Source of the DNA: Candidatus Neomicrothrix sp. UBA4742
GTDB lineage: Bacteria > Actinomycetota > Acidimicrobiia > Acidimicrobiales > Acidimicrobilacustridaceae
Direction of reading: 5' to 3'
NCBI GenBank assembly: GCA_002403895.1
Contig: DHIQ01000040.1
Location: 8,846 to 18,718 of the forward strand
DNA: 9,873 bases
This document shows, piece after piece, positions 1 to 5,734 of this stretch. Positions within the stretch are counted from its first letter, which is position 1; the number at the start of each line of letters is the position of its first letter. Position numbers and translations under genes: made by a program. The notes below the pieces were generated by a model. That model searched no databases, was not told the DNA's origin, and saw only the letters and a program-made list of their open reading frames with translations.

Positions 1-28
1 TGTTGTACCAGTTGATCCACTTGAGCAT
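1..28 (-). other. Possible start of a minus-strand gene running off the left edge
   Basis: Downstream of the PAC2 stop, an ATG at 28-26 (minus strand) opens nine codons to the edge, reading MLKWINWYN. Every codon ends in G or C, as in the neighbouring genes. An AAGGAG lies 16 bases before it, too far for a normal ribosome site. The alternative frame from the ATG at 65-63 has poor third-position bias. This is too short to identify. Confidence 0.2.
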
Positions 29-81
29 CTGGCGGGCTTGTCGACTCCTTCACCCAGAAGGCCATCGATCGTTTGAGCAGA

Positions 82-942
82 TCAGGGATTGTCTTGATCG
101 CGTAGGTAACGCTCAAGTTCGGCGGCGAGTTCCTCCCCTGAGGGGAGGGGCCCGCCGTCGTTCTCGCTCACGGCGTCGGCTTGTTGTTCGAGCTGACGCA
201 CGAGTTGCTGGTGCTCGTCGCTGTCGGCGATGAGCGCGTCGAGCCGGCTGCGGGCGGCCAACGCGTCGTCGCGCAACGGCTCTGGATCGAACCGCAGGTC
301 GGCCACCAGGTGCAGGGCATCCAGGAGGGCGGCACCCGCCGCGGGGTAGGGCATGGCTGAGGCGTAGTGGGGCACCTGGGCCCATAGGCCGAGCGCAGGG
401 ATTCCGAGGCTGTTGGCGTGTTCCTCGATGGCGGCCTGCACCCCGGCCGGCACATCGACCCGACCGTGTACGAAGCCGGCCCGGTCGGCGAGTTCTCCCG
501 CGCCGGTCGTCGACACCACTCGGGTGATGCGAGTGTGGGGGACCGGGGCCGGGTAGGCCCCCAGCCCGACGATCATGCGGGCCCCGAGCGCCATGCTCAG
601 GGTGACGACCGCGTCGGAGAAAGCCCGCCATGCGTGGTCGGGCTCGGCCCCCATCAACAACAAGACGTCGTTGTCGGCCAGGTCGGAGGTGGCGCGTAGC
701 TCGATGGTGGGCCAGCTCAAACCGGTCTGGATCCCGTCAACCAGGTGCATCGTCGGCCGCCGAGCCCGGTGGTCGAGCAGGCTGTCGGCATCGAACGTGG
801 CCACCAGCTCGGAGGATCGGGCCCCGACGATGGTCTCGAGTGCGGCGGAGGCGCCCAGGCCGGCGTCGATCCAGCCGTCGAGCACGACGACCACGACGGG
901 GGAGTCGAGGTCCGGGTGCTGCACGTAGTCGTACAGACTCAT
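82..942 (-). CDS. PAC2-family protein (proteasome assembly chaperone 2-like fold)
   Basis: This encodes 286 residues of the PAC2 family, which is widespread in actinobacteria and archaea. The family is named after a eukaryotic proteasome-assembly chaperone; its bacterial role is not established. Visible family-like segments are a hydrophobic first strand leading into GWIDAG (residues 23-28), a second core around ARMIVGLGAYPAPVPHTR (121-138), and LGLWAQVPHY (184-193). The last third (about 215-286) is charged and helical with a possible coiled coil, and it ends in a Glu/Arg-rich tail. The ATG at 942-940 was chosen because it overlaps the upstream stop as ATGA and fits the usual family N-terminus (SLYDYV followed by a buried strand). 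No strong ribosome site precedes it, so translational coupling to the phosphotransferase gene is likely. The open frame continues about 100 codons further upstream, but that stretch is Arg-rich out-of-frame sequence inside the neighbour. No transmembrane segment or signal peptide is seen. Family call is firm; molecular function is unknown. Confidence 0.88.
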   Translation of the reverse strand: MSLYDYVQHPDLDSPVVVVVLDGWIDAGLGASAALETIVGARSSELVATFDADSLLDHRARRPTMHLVDGIQTGLSWPTIELRATSDLADNDVLLLMGAEPDHAWRAFSDAVVTLSMALGARMIVGLGAYPAPVPHTRITRVVSTTGAGELADRAGFVHGRVDVPAGVQAAIEEHANSLGIPALGLWAQVPHYASAMPYPAAGAALLDALHLVADLRFDPEPLRDDALAARSRLDALIADSDEHQQLVRQLEQQADAVSENDGGPLPSGEELAAELERYLRDQDNP

Positions 943-1985
943 TCGATCCGGCCAATCGCTTGGCGGGCGGATTCGACGAGGCCGGTGACCTGCTCGGCGA
1001 AGAAGTCGAAGGCGCCCGTGTCGGCCCCGCGATCGCCCATGGCCCCGCCGATGTAGCGGGCGTAGACGCCCTCCACGATGCAGGCCAGCTTCCAGTAGCC
1101 GAAGGCCACGTAGTAGTCGATGGCGGAAAGGTCCCGGCCGGAGATGGCGGCGTAGCGTTCGAGGAGATCGCTGCGCCGCAGGAACCCGTCGAGCGTGGTC
1201 GCTCCGCCGACGGTGGCCGGGCCGACATCGCCGGGGTCGTTCCAATAGACCATGAGCAGGCCGACATCGGCCAGGGGATCACCCAGGGTGCAGATCTCCC
1301 AGTCGAGCACGGCCAGGATCTGCCCGTCGGGGCCCAGCATGCAGTTGTCGAGGCGGTAGTCGCCGTGGACGATGGTGGCCGGCCCCTGGGCCGGGACCAG
1401 GCGCAGGAGTGCTTGGTGGACCTCGTCGAGCATGGGGAGCTCGCGGGTCTTGGACTTCTCGAACTGGCCGTACCAGCGCTTCAGTTGGCGCTCGATGTAG
1501 CCCTCGTGGCGGCCGAGGTCGGCCAAGCCGACGGCGTCCAGGTCGACCGAATGGATCCGGGCCAGCACGTCGACGATCGATTCGCTCGACGTGTGCCGCT
1601 GCGCCTCGGACAGCGTCTCGCCCACCGACAGGTCGCGGACCACGATGCCGTCCACGAAGTCCATGACGTAGAACGGCGCACCGTTCACCGACTCGTCGGT
1701 GCAAAGACCGATGGTGGGGGCGACGGGGACATCGGTGGGCGCCAGGGCGGAGATGATGCGGTGCTCGCGGCCCATGTCGTGGGCCGTGGCCAGTACCTGG
1801 CCGAGGGGTGGGCGGCGCAGCACCCACGCATGGTCCGCCTCGTCGGTCACCCGGTAGGTGAGGTTCGAGTGGCCGCCGGCGATGAGCTCGAAGTGCAGGG
1901 ACGGACGGACCTCGGGGGCATGGGTCTCGAACCAGGCGGTGACGTGGTCAACGTCGACGCCCTCCACTGACTGGCTCGCTTCCAC
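939..1985 (-). CDS. Phosphotransferase-family protein (APH fold, ACAD10/11 N-domain-like)
   Basis: This encodes 348 residues of the aminoglycoside-phosphotransferase/choline-kinase fold, closest in style to the kinase-like domain fused to acyl-CoA dehydrogenases ACAD10/11. Stand-alone copies are common in actinobacteria with large lipid-metabolism gene sets. Residues 38-44 (GGHSNLT) form the nucleotide-loop-like start and VLRRPP (55-60) sits at the usual ATP-lysine strand. HGDYRLDN (207-214) is the Brenner-type catalytic loop with Asp209 and Asn214, and DWE (228-230) supplies the metal-binding Asp. The C-terminal half is helical and Tyr/Trp-rich, as expected for the substrate-binding lobe. 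The GTG start at 1985-1983 is chosen because GGAGGGG lies five bases upstream. A much longer frame runs back across the divergent thioredoxin gene, but it is antisense to a real gene. The stop overlaps the PAC2 start by four bases. Substrate is unknown; a hydroxyacyl-CoA or other small hydroxylated metabolite is only an inference from the ACAD10/11 resemblance, and drug resistance is not implied. Confidence 0.9.
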   Translation of the reverse strand: MEASQSVEGVDVDHVTAWFETHAPEVRPSLHFELIAGGHSNLTYRVTDEADHAWVLRRPPLGQVLATAHDMGREHRIISALAPTDVPVAPTIGLCTDESVNGAPFYVMDFVDGIVVRDLSVGETLSEAQRHTSSESIVDVLARIHSVDLDAVGLADLGRHEGYIERQLKRWYGQFEKSKTRELPMLDEVHQALLRLVPAQGPATIVHGDYRLDNCMLGPDGQILAVLDWEICTLGDPLADVGLLMVYWNDPGDVGPATVGGATTLDGFLRRSDLLERYAAISGRDLSAIDYYVAFGYWKLACIVEGVYARYIGGAMGDRGADTGAFDFFAEQVTGLVESARQAIGRIE

Positions 1986-1990
1986 TGCAT

Positions 1991-1997
1991 CCCCTCC
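1991..1997 (-). promoter_or_regulatory. Ribosome binding site of the phosphotransferase gene
   Basis: On the minus strand GGAGGGG stands five bases before a GTG codon. This fixes the start at 1985 and rules out the much longer upstream frame. Confidence 0.75.
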
Positions 1998-2091
1998 GTG
2001 CGTTCCGACCGCCGGGCCGTCCGCGGATCGTTCATGAGAAAGGACCACGCTACCGGTTGCGCCGTCACGAACGGGAACGGACGACGCGCCG

Positions 2092-2097
2092 TATCCT
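2092..2097 (+). promoter_or_regulatory. Possible -10 box (TATCCT) of a leaderless thioredoxin transcript
   Basis: TATCCT fits the actinobacterial TANNNT -10 pattern and lies eight bases before the GTG start at 2106. Transcription would then begin at or very near the start codon. This agrees with the absence of a purine-rich ribosome site there. No good -35 hexamer is seen 16-18 bases upstream. Leaderless messages are common in actinobacteria, but this one is inferred. Confidence 0.4.
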
Positions 2098-2105
2098 TGC
2101 TCTTC

Positions 2106-2816
2106 GTGACCATCGATGTGACCGACGCGACCTTCGAAACCGACGTCCTCACCCGTGCTGATGGCCTCCCTGTGGTCGTCGACCTGTGGGCACCGTGGTG
2201 CGGACCTTGCCTGACCCTGGGGCCCATCTTGGAAAAGGTGGTGGATGCCACCGGAGGCAAGGTGGTTCTGGCCAAGGTGAACGTGGACGAGAACCCGGAG
2301 ACCTCGGCCGTCTTCCGGGTCCAGGGGATCCCTGCCGTGTACGCCGTGCGGGACGGCCAGGTGGTCGACGGCTTCGTGGGCGCTCAGGGCGAGGCCGAGG
2401 TGCAAGCCTTCGTCGATGGCTTGTTGCCGACCGAGACCGAGGCCGAAGTCGAGCAGTTGGTCACCGCCGGCGACGAAGCGTCCTTGCGGGCAGCCCTGGA
2501 GTTGAGCCCCGATCACGAGGGGGCCATCGTGGCGCTGGGCGAGTTGCTGGTTGAGGCCGGCCAACCGGAGGCCGCGCTGGAGCTCCTGACCCGGATCCCC
2601 GAGACGGCTACCACCCGCCGGGTGGCGGCGCTGGCTCGGTCGGGCGACGCCGGCGCCGACGCCGACGACATCCCGGTCAAGCTCGACGAGCTCCTCGGTC
2701 GGGTGCGGGGCGACGATGAGGCCCGCCAGGAGTTCGTCGATCTGCTGGAGCTCCTCGGCCCCGATGACCCCCGCACGGCCGAGTACCGCCGAAAGCTCAC
2801 CGCCCACCTCTTCTGA
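2106..2816 (+). CDS. Thioredoxin with TPR-like C-terminal domain (CnoX/YbbN-like)
   Basis: This encodes 236 residues. The N-terminal thioredoxin domain (about 1-108) has the active-site WAPWCGPC with Cys32 and Cys35 and the cis-proline loop GIPAVYAV (Pro76), so both redox cysteines are intact. The C-terminal half (about 112-236) is helical and TPR-like: it has two helix pairs with LELSPDHEGAIVALGELL (131-148) and EAALELLTRIP (155-165), then the terminal segment ending RRKLTAHLF that is typical of the YbbN/CnoX family. E. coli CnoX is a holdase that couples chaperone action with redox protection of clients, and it lacks a complete CXXC; this protein keeps CGPC and should be able to act as a thiol-disulfide reductase. 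The GTG at 2106 begins the first strand of the fold; in-frame codons upstream add a basic, unlikely leader. No signal peptide is seen, so it is cytosolic. It is probably monocistronic, since 207 bases separate it from comEA. Confidence 0.9.
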   Translation: MTIDVTDATFETDVLTRADGLPVVVDLWAPWCGPCLTLGPILEKVVDATGGKVVLAKVNVDENPETSAVFRVQGIPAVYAVRDGQVVDGFVGAQGEAEVQAFVDGLLPTETEAEVEQLVTAGDEASLRAALELSPDHEGAIVALGELLVEAGQPEAALELLTRIPETATTRRVAALARSGDAGADADDIPVKLDELLGRVRGDDEARQEFVDLLELLGPDDPRTAEYRRKLTAHLF

Positions 2817-2905
2817 CGCTTCCTCGTCCGCTTCTTCGTGGACGCCCGGACCGGGTCCGACCGCGCACCTTCGGCTGGACGTCTGGCTCGGCCCGAAACT
2901 GTCTC

Positions 2906-2934
2906 CTGACAAGCGTCGAGCCTGGGCGTACGCT
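2906..2934 (+). promoter_or_regulatory. Likely promoter of the comEA-comEC-folP-holA unit
   Basis: CTGACA (2906-2911) is one base from the TTGACA consensus. It is followed by a 17-base spacer and TACGCT (2929-2934), which fits TANNNT. Transcription would start near 2941 and leave a leader of about 80 bases before the comEA GTG. Both hexamers and the spacing are good for a housekeeping sigma factor; no competence-specific box is recognised. Confidence 0.5.
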
Positions 2935-3014
2935 CGGGTCGCTCCCTCGGCCTCATCGGCCCGAACACCCTTCCTCGCACGCTTCCCCCGCCTGCCGCCT
3001 TGTAGTGCGACACC

Positions 3015-3020
3015 GGAGGG
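3015..3020 (+). promoter_or_regulatory. Ribosome binding site of comEA
   Basis: GGAGGG lies three bases before the GTG at 3024. The spacing is short but workable, and it selects this GTG as the comEA start. Confidence 0.6.
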
Positions 3021-3023
3021 ACC

Positions 3024-3770
3024 GTGCCCCGTTCTTCACCCCTGCGTCCGTCCCCTGACGATGCCGATCGCGGCGTCGTCACCGGTGACTGGTTGGATCG
3101 GGCCAGCTCGTGGCTGCCGCGCCCATTGCCGGCCCGCGCGGGCGTGTGGCTCGCCGCCGGCCTCGTAGTGCTGGCCGTCGCCGTCGGGGCCGTCGTGGTG
3201 GTCAGCCGAGGCTCTGGCTCGGGCTCGCCGCCGGTGTCGCTGCCCATGGCTCACGGCCCGGGCACGTCCGCCGCGGGGGCGGGTGGCGGCGACGGTTCGC
3301 CCACCGTTGCCGCCGGTCAGCTCATCGTCCAGGCGGCGGGCGCGGTGACCCGACCAGGGGTGTACCGCCTGGCGGCGGGCACTCGGGTGGGCGACCTGGT
3401 CGACGCCGCTGGCGGCCTCACGCCCGAGGCCGATCCCGATCGGATAAACCTGGCTGCACCGCTGGCCGACGGGGCACGGATCTACCTCCTGCGCCGGGGC
3501 GAGGCGGAGCCGGGGCCGGTAGTGGACGGGGGAGCGGGCTCGACGACAGGCGGTCCAGATACCGCGACGGCGCCCGTCCAGCCCCTCGATCTCAACACGG
3601 CGACAGTGGATCAGCTCGACTCGCTTCCCGGTGTGGGTCCGGCCACCGCCGCGGCCATCGTCGACGATCGGCGCCAGCACGGCCCCTTCGGGTCCGTCGA
3701 CGACTTGGCTCGGGTGCGGGGCATCGGCCCGGCCAAGCTGGCCGCCTTACGCAGCCGGGTGCGAGTGTGA
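3024..3770 (+). CDS. comEA: ComEA family competence protein, membrane-anchored DNA receptor
   Basis: This encodes 248 residues in the classic actinobacterial/firmicute ComEA arrangement. A short cytosolic N-terminus of about 40 residues precedes one transmembrane helix (41-60, Ala/Val/Leu-rich). A Gly/Ser/Pro linker follows, then an SLBB-type domain (about 99-157, with VQAAGAVTRPGVY and GDLVDAAGG). A second low-complexity linker leads to a C-terminal double helix-hairpin-helix module (188-248) with LDLNTATVDQLDSLPGVG and VRGIGPAKL. In transformable bacteria this module binds double-stranded DNA outside the membrane and passes it to ComEC. The GTG at 3024 is supported by a close ribosome site and leaves the transmembrane helix correctly placed; the next in-frame Met (residue 75) lies beyond the helix. 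Its TGA overlaps the comEC start as GTGA, so the two are translationally coupled. All expected domains are present. Confidence 0.95.
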   Translation: MPRSSPLRPSPDDADRGVVTGDWLDRASSWLPRPLPARAGVWLAAGLVVLAVAVGAVVVVSRGSGSGSPPVSLPMAHGPGTSAAGAGGGDGSPTVAAGQLIVQAAGAVTRPGVYRLAAGTRVGDLVDAAGGLTPEADPDRINLAAPLADGARIYLLRRGEAEPGPVVDGGAGSTTGGPDTATAPVQPLDLNTATVDQLDSLPGVGPATAAAIVDDRRQHGPFGSVDDLARVRGIGPAKLAALRSRVRV

Positions 3771-5734
3771 CCGCCCTGAAGGGGGGTGCGGCGGCCCGGC
3801 GTCAGCTCAGCGACGTCGGGGCGGTGGCGCTGGCGGTGGGCGCCGGGCTGGGGGCGTCGGCGGCCTTCCCGGTTCCGGTTTGGCCGGCGCTGGCCGTGGC
3901 GATCGCCGTGTTCGTGGCCCGCCGTCCGGTGCTGCTCTTCGTGGCGGTCACCGCGCTGGCCTCGGGCCTGGCCGCGCAGGCGCTGGCCGGCGCCCACCCC
4001 GCGGCCGAGGGACCCCTGGCGGGACGGGCCGTCGTGCTCACCGACCCGGCGCCGATGGCCGGCGCGGTACGGGCCGAGGTCCGGGTCGCGGGCCACCATT
4101 TCGACCTCTGGGCCCGGGGGCCCGCCGCCGCCGCGCTCCGCAACGTGATGGCCGGACAGGAGATCGATCTGGCGGGAACGGTCACTCCCAGAGCGGCGAC
4201 GGACGACTACCAACTGCATCGCCACATCGTGGGGAGGCTGACCGCCGAGAGGCTCCAGCGGCGCGGTGCGGGCAACACGGTGGCGCAGGTGGCCAACCAG
4301 GTGCGCGCCGTGCTGGAACGGGGCGCAGAGGTGCTACCCCGTGAGCGGCGGGTGCTCTTCGCCGGCTTCGTGCTCGGCGACACCCGGGACGAGTCGGTGA
4401 CCACCGAGGACGACTTCCGGGGCGCCGGGCTCGGCCATCTGCTTGTGGTGTCGGGCGAGAACGTGGCTTTTGTGTTGGCCGCGGTGGCGCCACTGGTGCG
4501 CCGGCTCGGCTCGCCGGGTCGCTGGGTTCTCACCCTCGCCGTGCTGGGGTTGTTCGCCGTGATGACCCGGTTCGAACCGTCGGTCCTGAGAGCAACGGTG
4601 ATGGCGGCCCTGGCCGTCACCGCCTGGGCTCTGGGTCGGCCGGTGACGGGGATCCGGATCCTGGCACTTTGCGTCACCGGCCTGGTGCTCGCCGATCCAC
4701 TGTTGGTCGGGGTGTTGGGCTTTCGCCTGTCGGTGGCGGCGTCGGCGGGGATCCTGGTGTTGGCCCGGCCCCTCACCGCCGCCCTGCCGCTTCCGCGATG
4801 GGTGGCGTCGATGGTGGCCGTCACCCTTGCCGCCCAGCTCGGCGTGGCACCGCTGTTGGTGATGCGCCCCGGTGGGTTGCCGGTGGCCGCGCTGCCCGCC
4901 AATGTGGCCGCCGAGCCGGCCGCGGCCGCGGTCATGGCCTGGGGCCTCACCGGCGGGCTGGTGGCCGGGCTTAGCGGCGGTCTAGTAGCCACGGTGTTGC
5001 ACGTGCCCTCCACCCTCTTGCTGTGGTGGGTGGCGTCGGTGGCCCGGTGGGCGGCCCACCTGGGCCTGGGTGACCTATCGCCCGCCGCGCTGGTGGCGGC
5101 CGCGGTGATCGGTGGCGCCGCCGTCCTGGCCCACCGGCGCCGACGCTCTTATGAGGCCGTCGTGTTGTGGCTGGCGGTGGTCGCCGTTCTGGCTGTGCCG
5201 GGCTGGCTCGAGCGCACGCCGCCGCGGCGAACGGCCCTGCCCGGGGTGGGCACGCTGTGGCGGTCCCGGCCGGGCGATGGCGCGGTGGCCGCGGTGTTGG
5301 TGTTGGAGGCGGGGGCCCGGCCGCTCGACGTACTGGGCGGACTCCGCCGAGCCGGGGTTAGCCGCCTCGACCTGGTGGTGGTACCGAGGGGAACCCGTAC
5401 GGCTGAGGCTCTGATCACCACGATCGCCTCCCGGGTCCGGATCGACCGGACCTGGGTTCCGGCATCGGGCCCGACTGGCGCCGGTACCCAGTCGGCCCCG
5501 GCCGGCCGCGGGGGCGAAGTAGCCCACCCCCGCCAGGCCGATGAGGCCGAGCTGGGCGGCCTCCACCTTGTGGTCACCGCCGATACCCCCACCCTGGAGG
5601 TCGAGATCACCGTCGACTCGGAGACGGCGACAGACGGCGGTGTAGGTTCGGCCGGTGCACCTCGCGCTCGGTCCCCACCGCTTCGACGTGACCCATCGGG
5701 CCGTCGTGATGGGCATCCTCAACCGCACGCCTGA
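3767..5734 (+). CDS. comEC: ComEC/Rec2-family DNA channel with degenerate MBL-like C-terminus
   Basis: This encodes 655 residues. It starts at a GTG overlapping the comEA stop (GTGA). N-terminal transmembrane helices (about 15-80) lead into a soluble OB-like DUF4131-type region (about 85-165). The polytopic Competence domain (about 190-480) follows, with the hallmark GLGHLLVVSGENVAFV (221-236), SVLRATVMA (272-280) and LPANVAAEP (376-384). ComEC forms the channel that takes single-stranded DNA into the cytosol. Full-length ComEC usually ends in a metallo-beta-lactamase-like domain with an HxHxDH metal motif. Here about 505-565 aligns by eye with the beginning of that domain (VLGGLRRAGVSRLDLVVV, then TWVP), but the metal-ligand position reads PRGTRTAEA, with no histidines, and what follows is a Gly/Ala/Pro linker and short tail. 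The nuclease-like part is therefore probably inactive or vestigial. The last 26 residues lie in the overlap with the next gene and look like off-frame Arg/Pro sequence. Confidence 0.92.
   Translation: MTALKGGAAARRQLSDVGAVALAVGAGLGASAAFPVPVWPALAVAIAVFVARRPVLLFVAVTALASGLAAQALAGAHPAAEGPLAGRAVVLTDPAPMAGAVRAEVRVAGHHFDLWARGPAAAALRNVMAGQEIDLAGTVTPRAATDDYQLHRHIVGRLTAERLQRRGAGNTVAQVANQVRAVLERGAEVLPRERRVLFAGFVLGDTRDESVTTEDDFRGAGLGHLLVVSGENVAFVLAAVAPLVRRLGSPGRWVLTLAVLGLFAVMTRFEPSVLRATVMAALAVTAWALGRPVTGIRILALCVTGLVLADPLLVGVLGFRLSVAASAGILVLARPLTAALPLPRWVASMVAVTLAAQLGVAPLLVMRPGGLPVAALPANVAAEPAAAAVMAWGLTGGLVAGLSGGLVATVLHVPSTLLLWWVASVARWAAHLGLGDLSPAALVAAAVIGGAAVLAHRRRRSYEAVVLWLAVVAVLAVPGWLERTPPRRTALPGVGTLWRSRPGDGAVAAVLVLEAGARPLDVLGGLRRAGVSRLDLVVVPRGTRTAEALITTIASRVRIDRTWVPASGPTGAGTQSAPAGRGGEVAHPRQADEAELGGLHLVVTADTPTLEVEITVDSETATDGGVGSAGAPRARSPPLRRDPSGRRDGHPQPHA
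5467..5533 (+). other. Two adjacent strong hairpins inside the comEC 3' region
   Basis: The first stem pairs GGGCC-C-GACTGG (5467-5478) with CCAGTCGGCCC (5488-5498), with one bulged C and a nine-base loop. The second pairs GCGGGGG (5508-5514) with CCCCCGC (5527-5533) across twelve bases. Both lie in the codons of the low-complexity linker after the MBL-like remnant, about 120 bases before the folP start. No T-run follows. They may be chance structure in very GC-rich sequence, or may tune expression of the downstream genes. Confidence 0.4.

Larger units (their letters stand above)
1986..2105. other. Divergent intergenic region, phosphotransferase/thioredoxin
   Basis: These 120 bases separate two divergently transcribed genes and must hold both promoters. 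Toward thioredoxin there is a TATCCT box at 2092-2097. Toward the phosphotransferase a TANNNT match (TAGCGT on the minus strand, 2052-2047) is present, but I find no convincing -35 partner for it. No operator-like long inverted repeat is visible. Confidence 0.55.
2817..3023 (+). other. Intergenic region between thioredoxin and comEA
   Basis: These 207 bases carry no convincing gene. Just after the thioredoxin stop are weak GC hairpins (CGTCC at 2825-2829 with GGACG at 2840-2844, then CGGAC at 2847-2851 with GTCCG at 2855-2859). They have no T-run, so a terminator is possible but unproven. The second half holds the likely comEA promoter and its ribosome site. Confidence 0.5.

Noticed and set aside
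630..1970. Long plus-strand open frame opposite the phosphotransferase and PAC2 genes.
   Set aside because: It is antisense to two genes with clear motifs, its translation shows no family features, and long antisense frames are expected at this GC content.
939..1985. The APH-fold protein as an antibiotic-resistance phosphotransferase.
   Set aside because: The motifs fit the ACAD10/11-like phosphotransferase group better than aminoglycoside kinases, and there is no resistance or mobile context.
2847..2859. CGGAC/GTCCG inverted repeat after the thioredoxin gene as a terminator or operator.
   Set aside because: The stem is only five bases with a three-base loop and no T-run. It is too weak to list as a terminator by itself.
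939..2912. A minus-strand open frame of 657 codons covering the phosphotransferase and the region antisense to thioredoxin.
   Set aside because: Only the part from the GTG at 1985 shows family motifs. The rest is antisense to a well-defined thioredoxin gene, and a good ribosome site marks the internal start.
3110..3766. Upstream extension of the comEC frame by about 219 codons.
   Set aside because: It lies out of frame inside comEA and is Arg/Gly-rich without family features. The GTG overlapping the comEA stop is a standard coupled start.
5620..5648. A promoter for folP inside comEC (GGAGAC, then TAGGTT at 5643-5648).
   Set aside because: TAGGTT fits the TANNNT pattern six bases before the GTG, but the -35 does not fit the housekeeping consensus and the SigR-like resemblance of GGAGAC is superficial. 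It could still be tested by 5'-end mapping.
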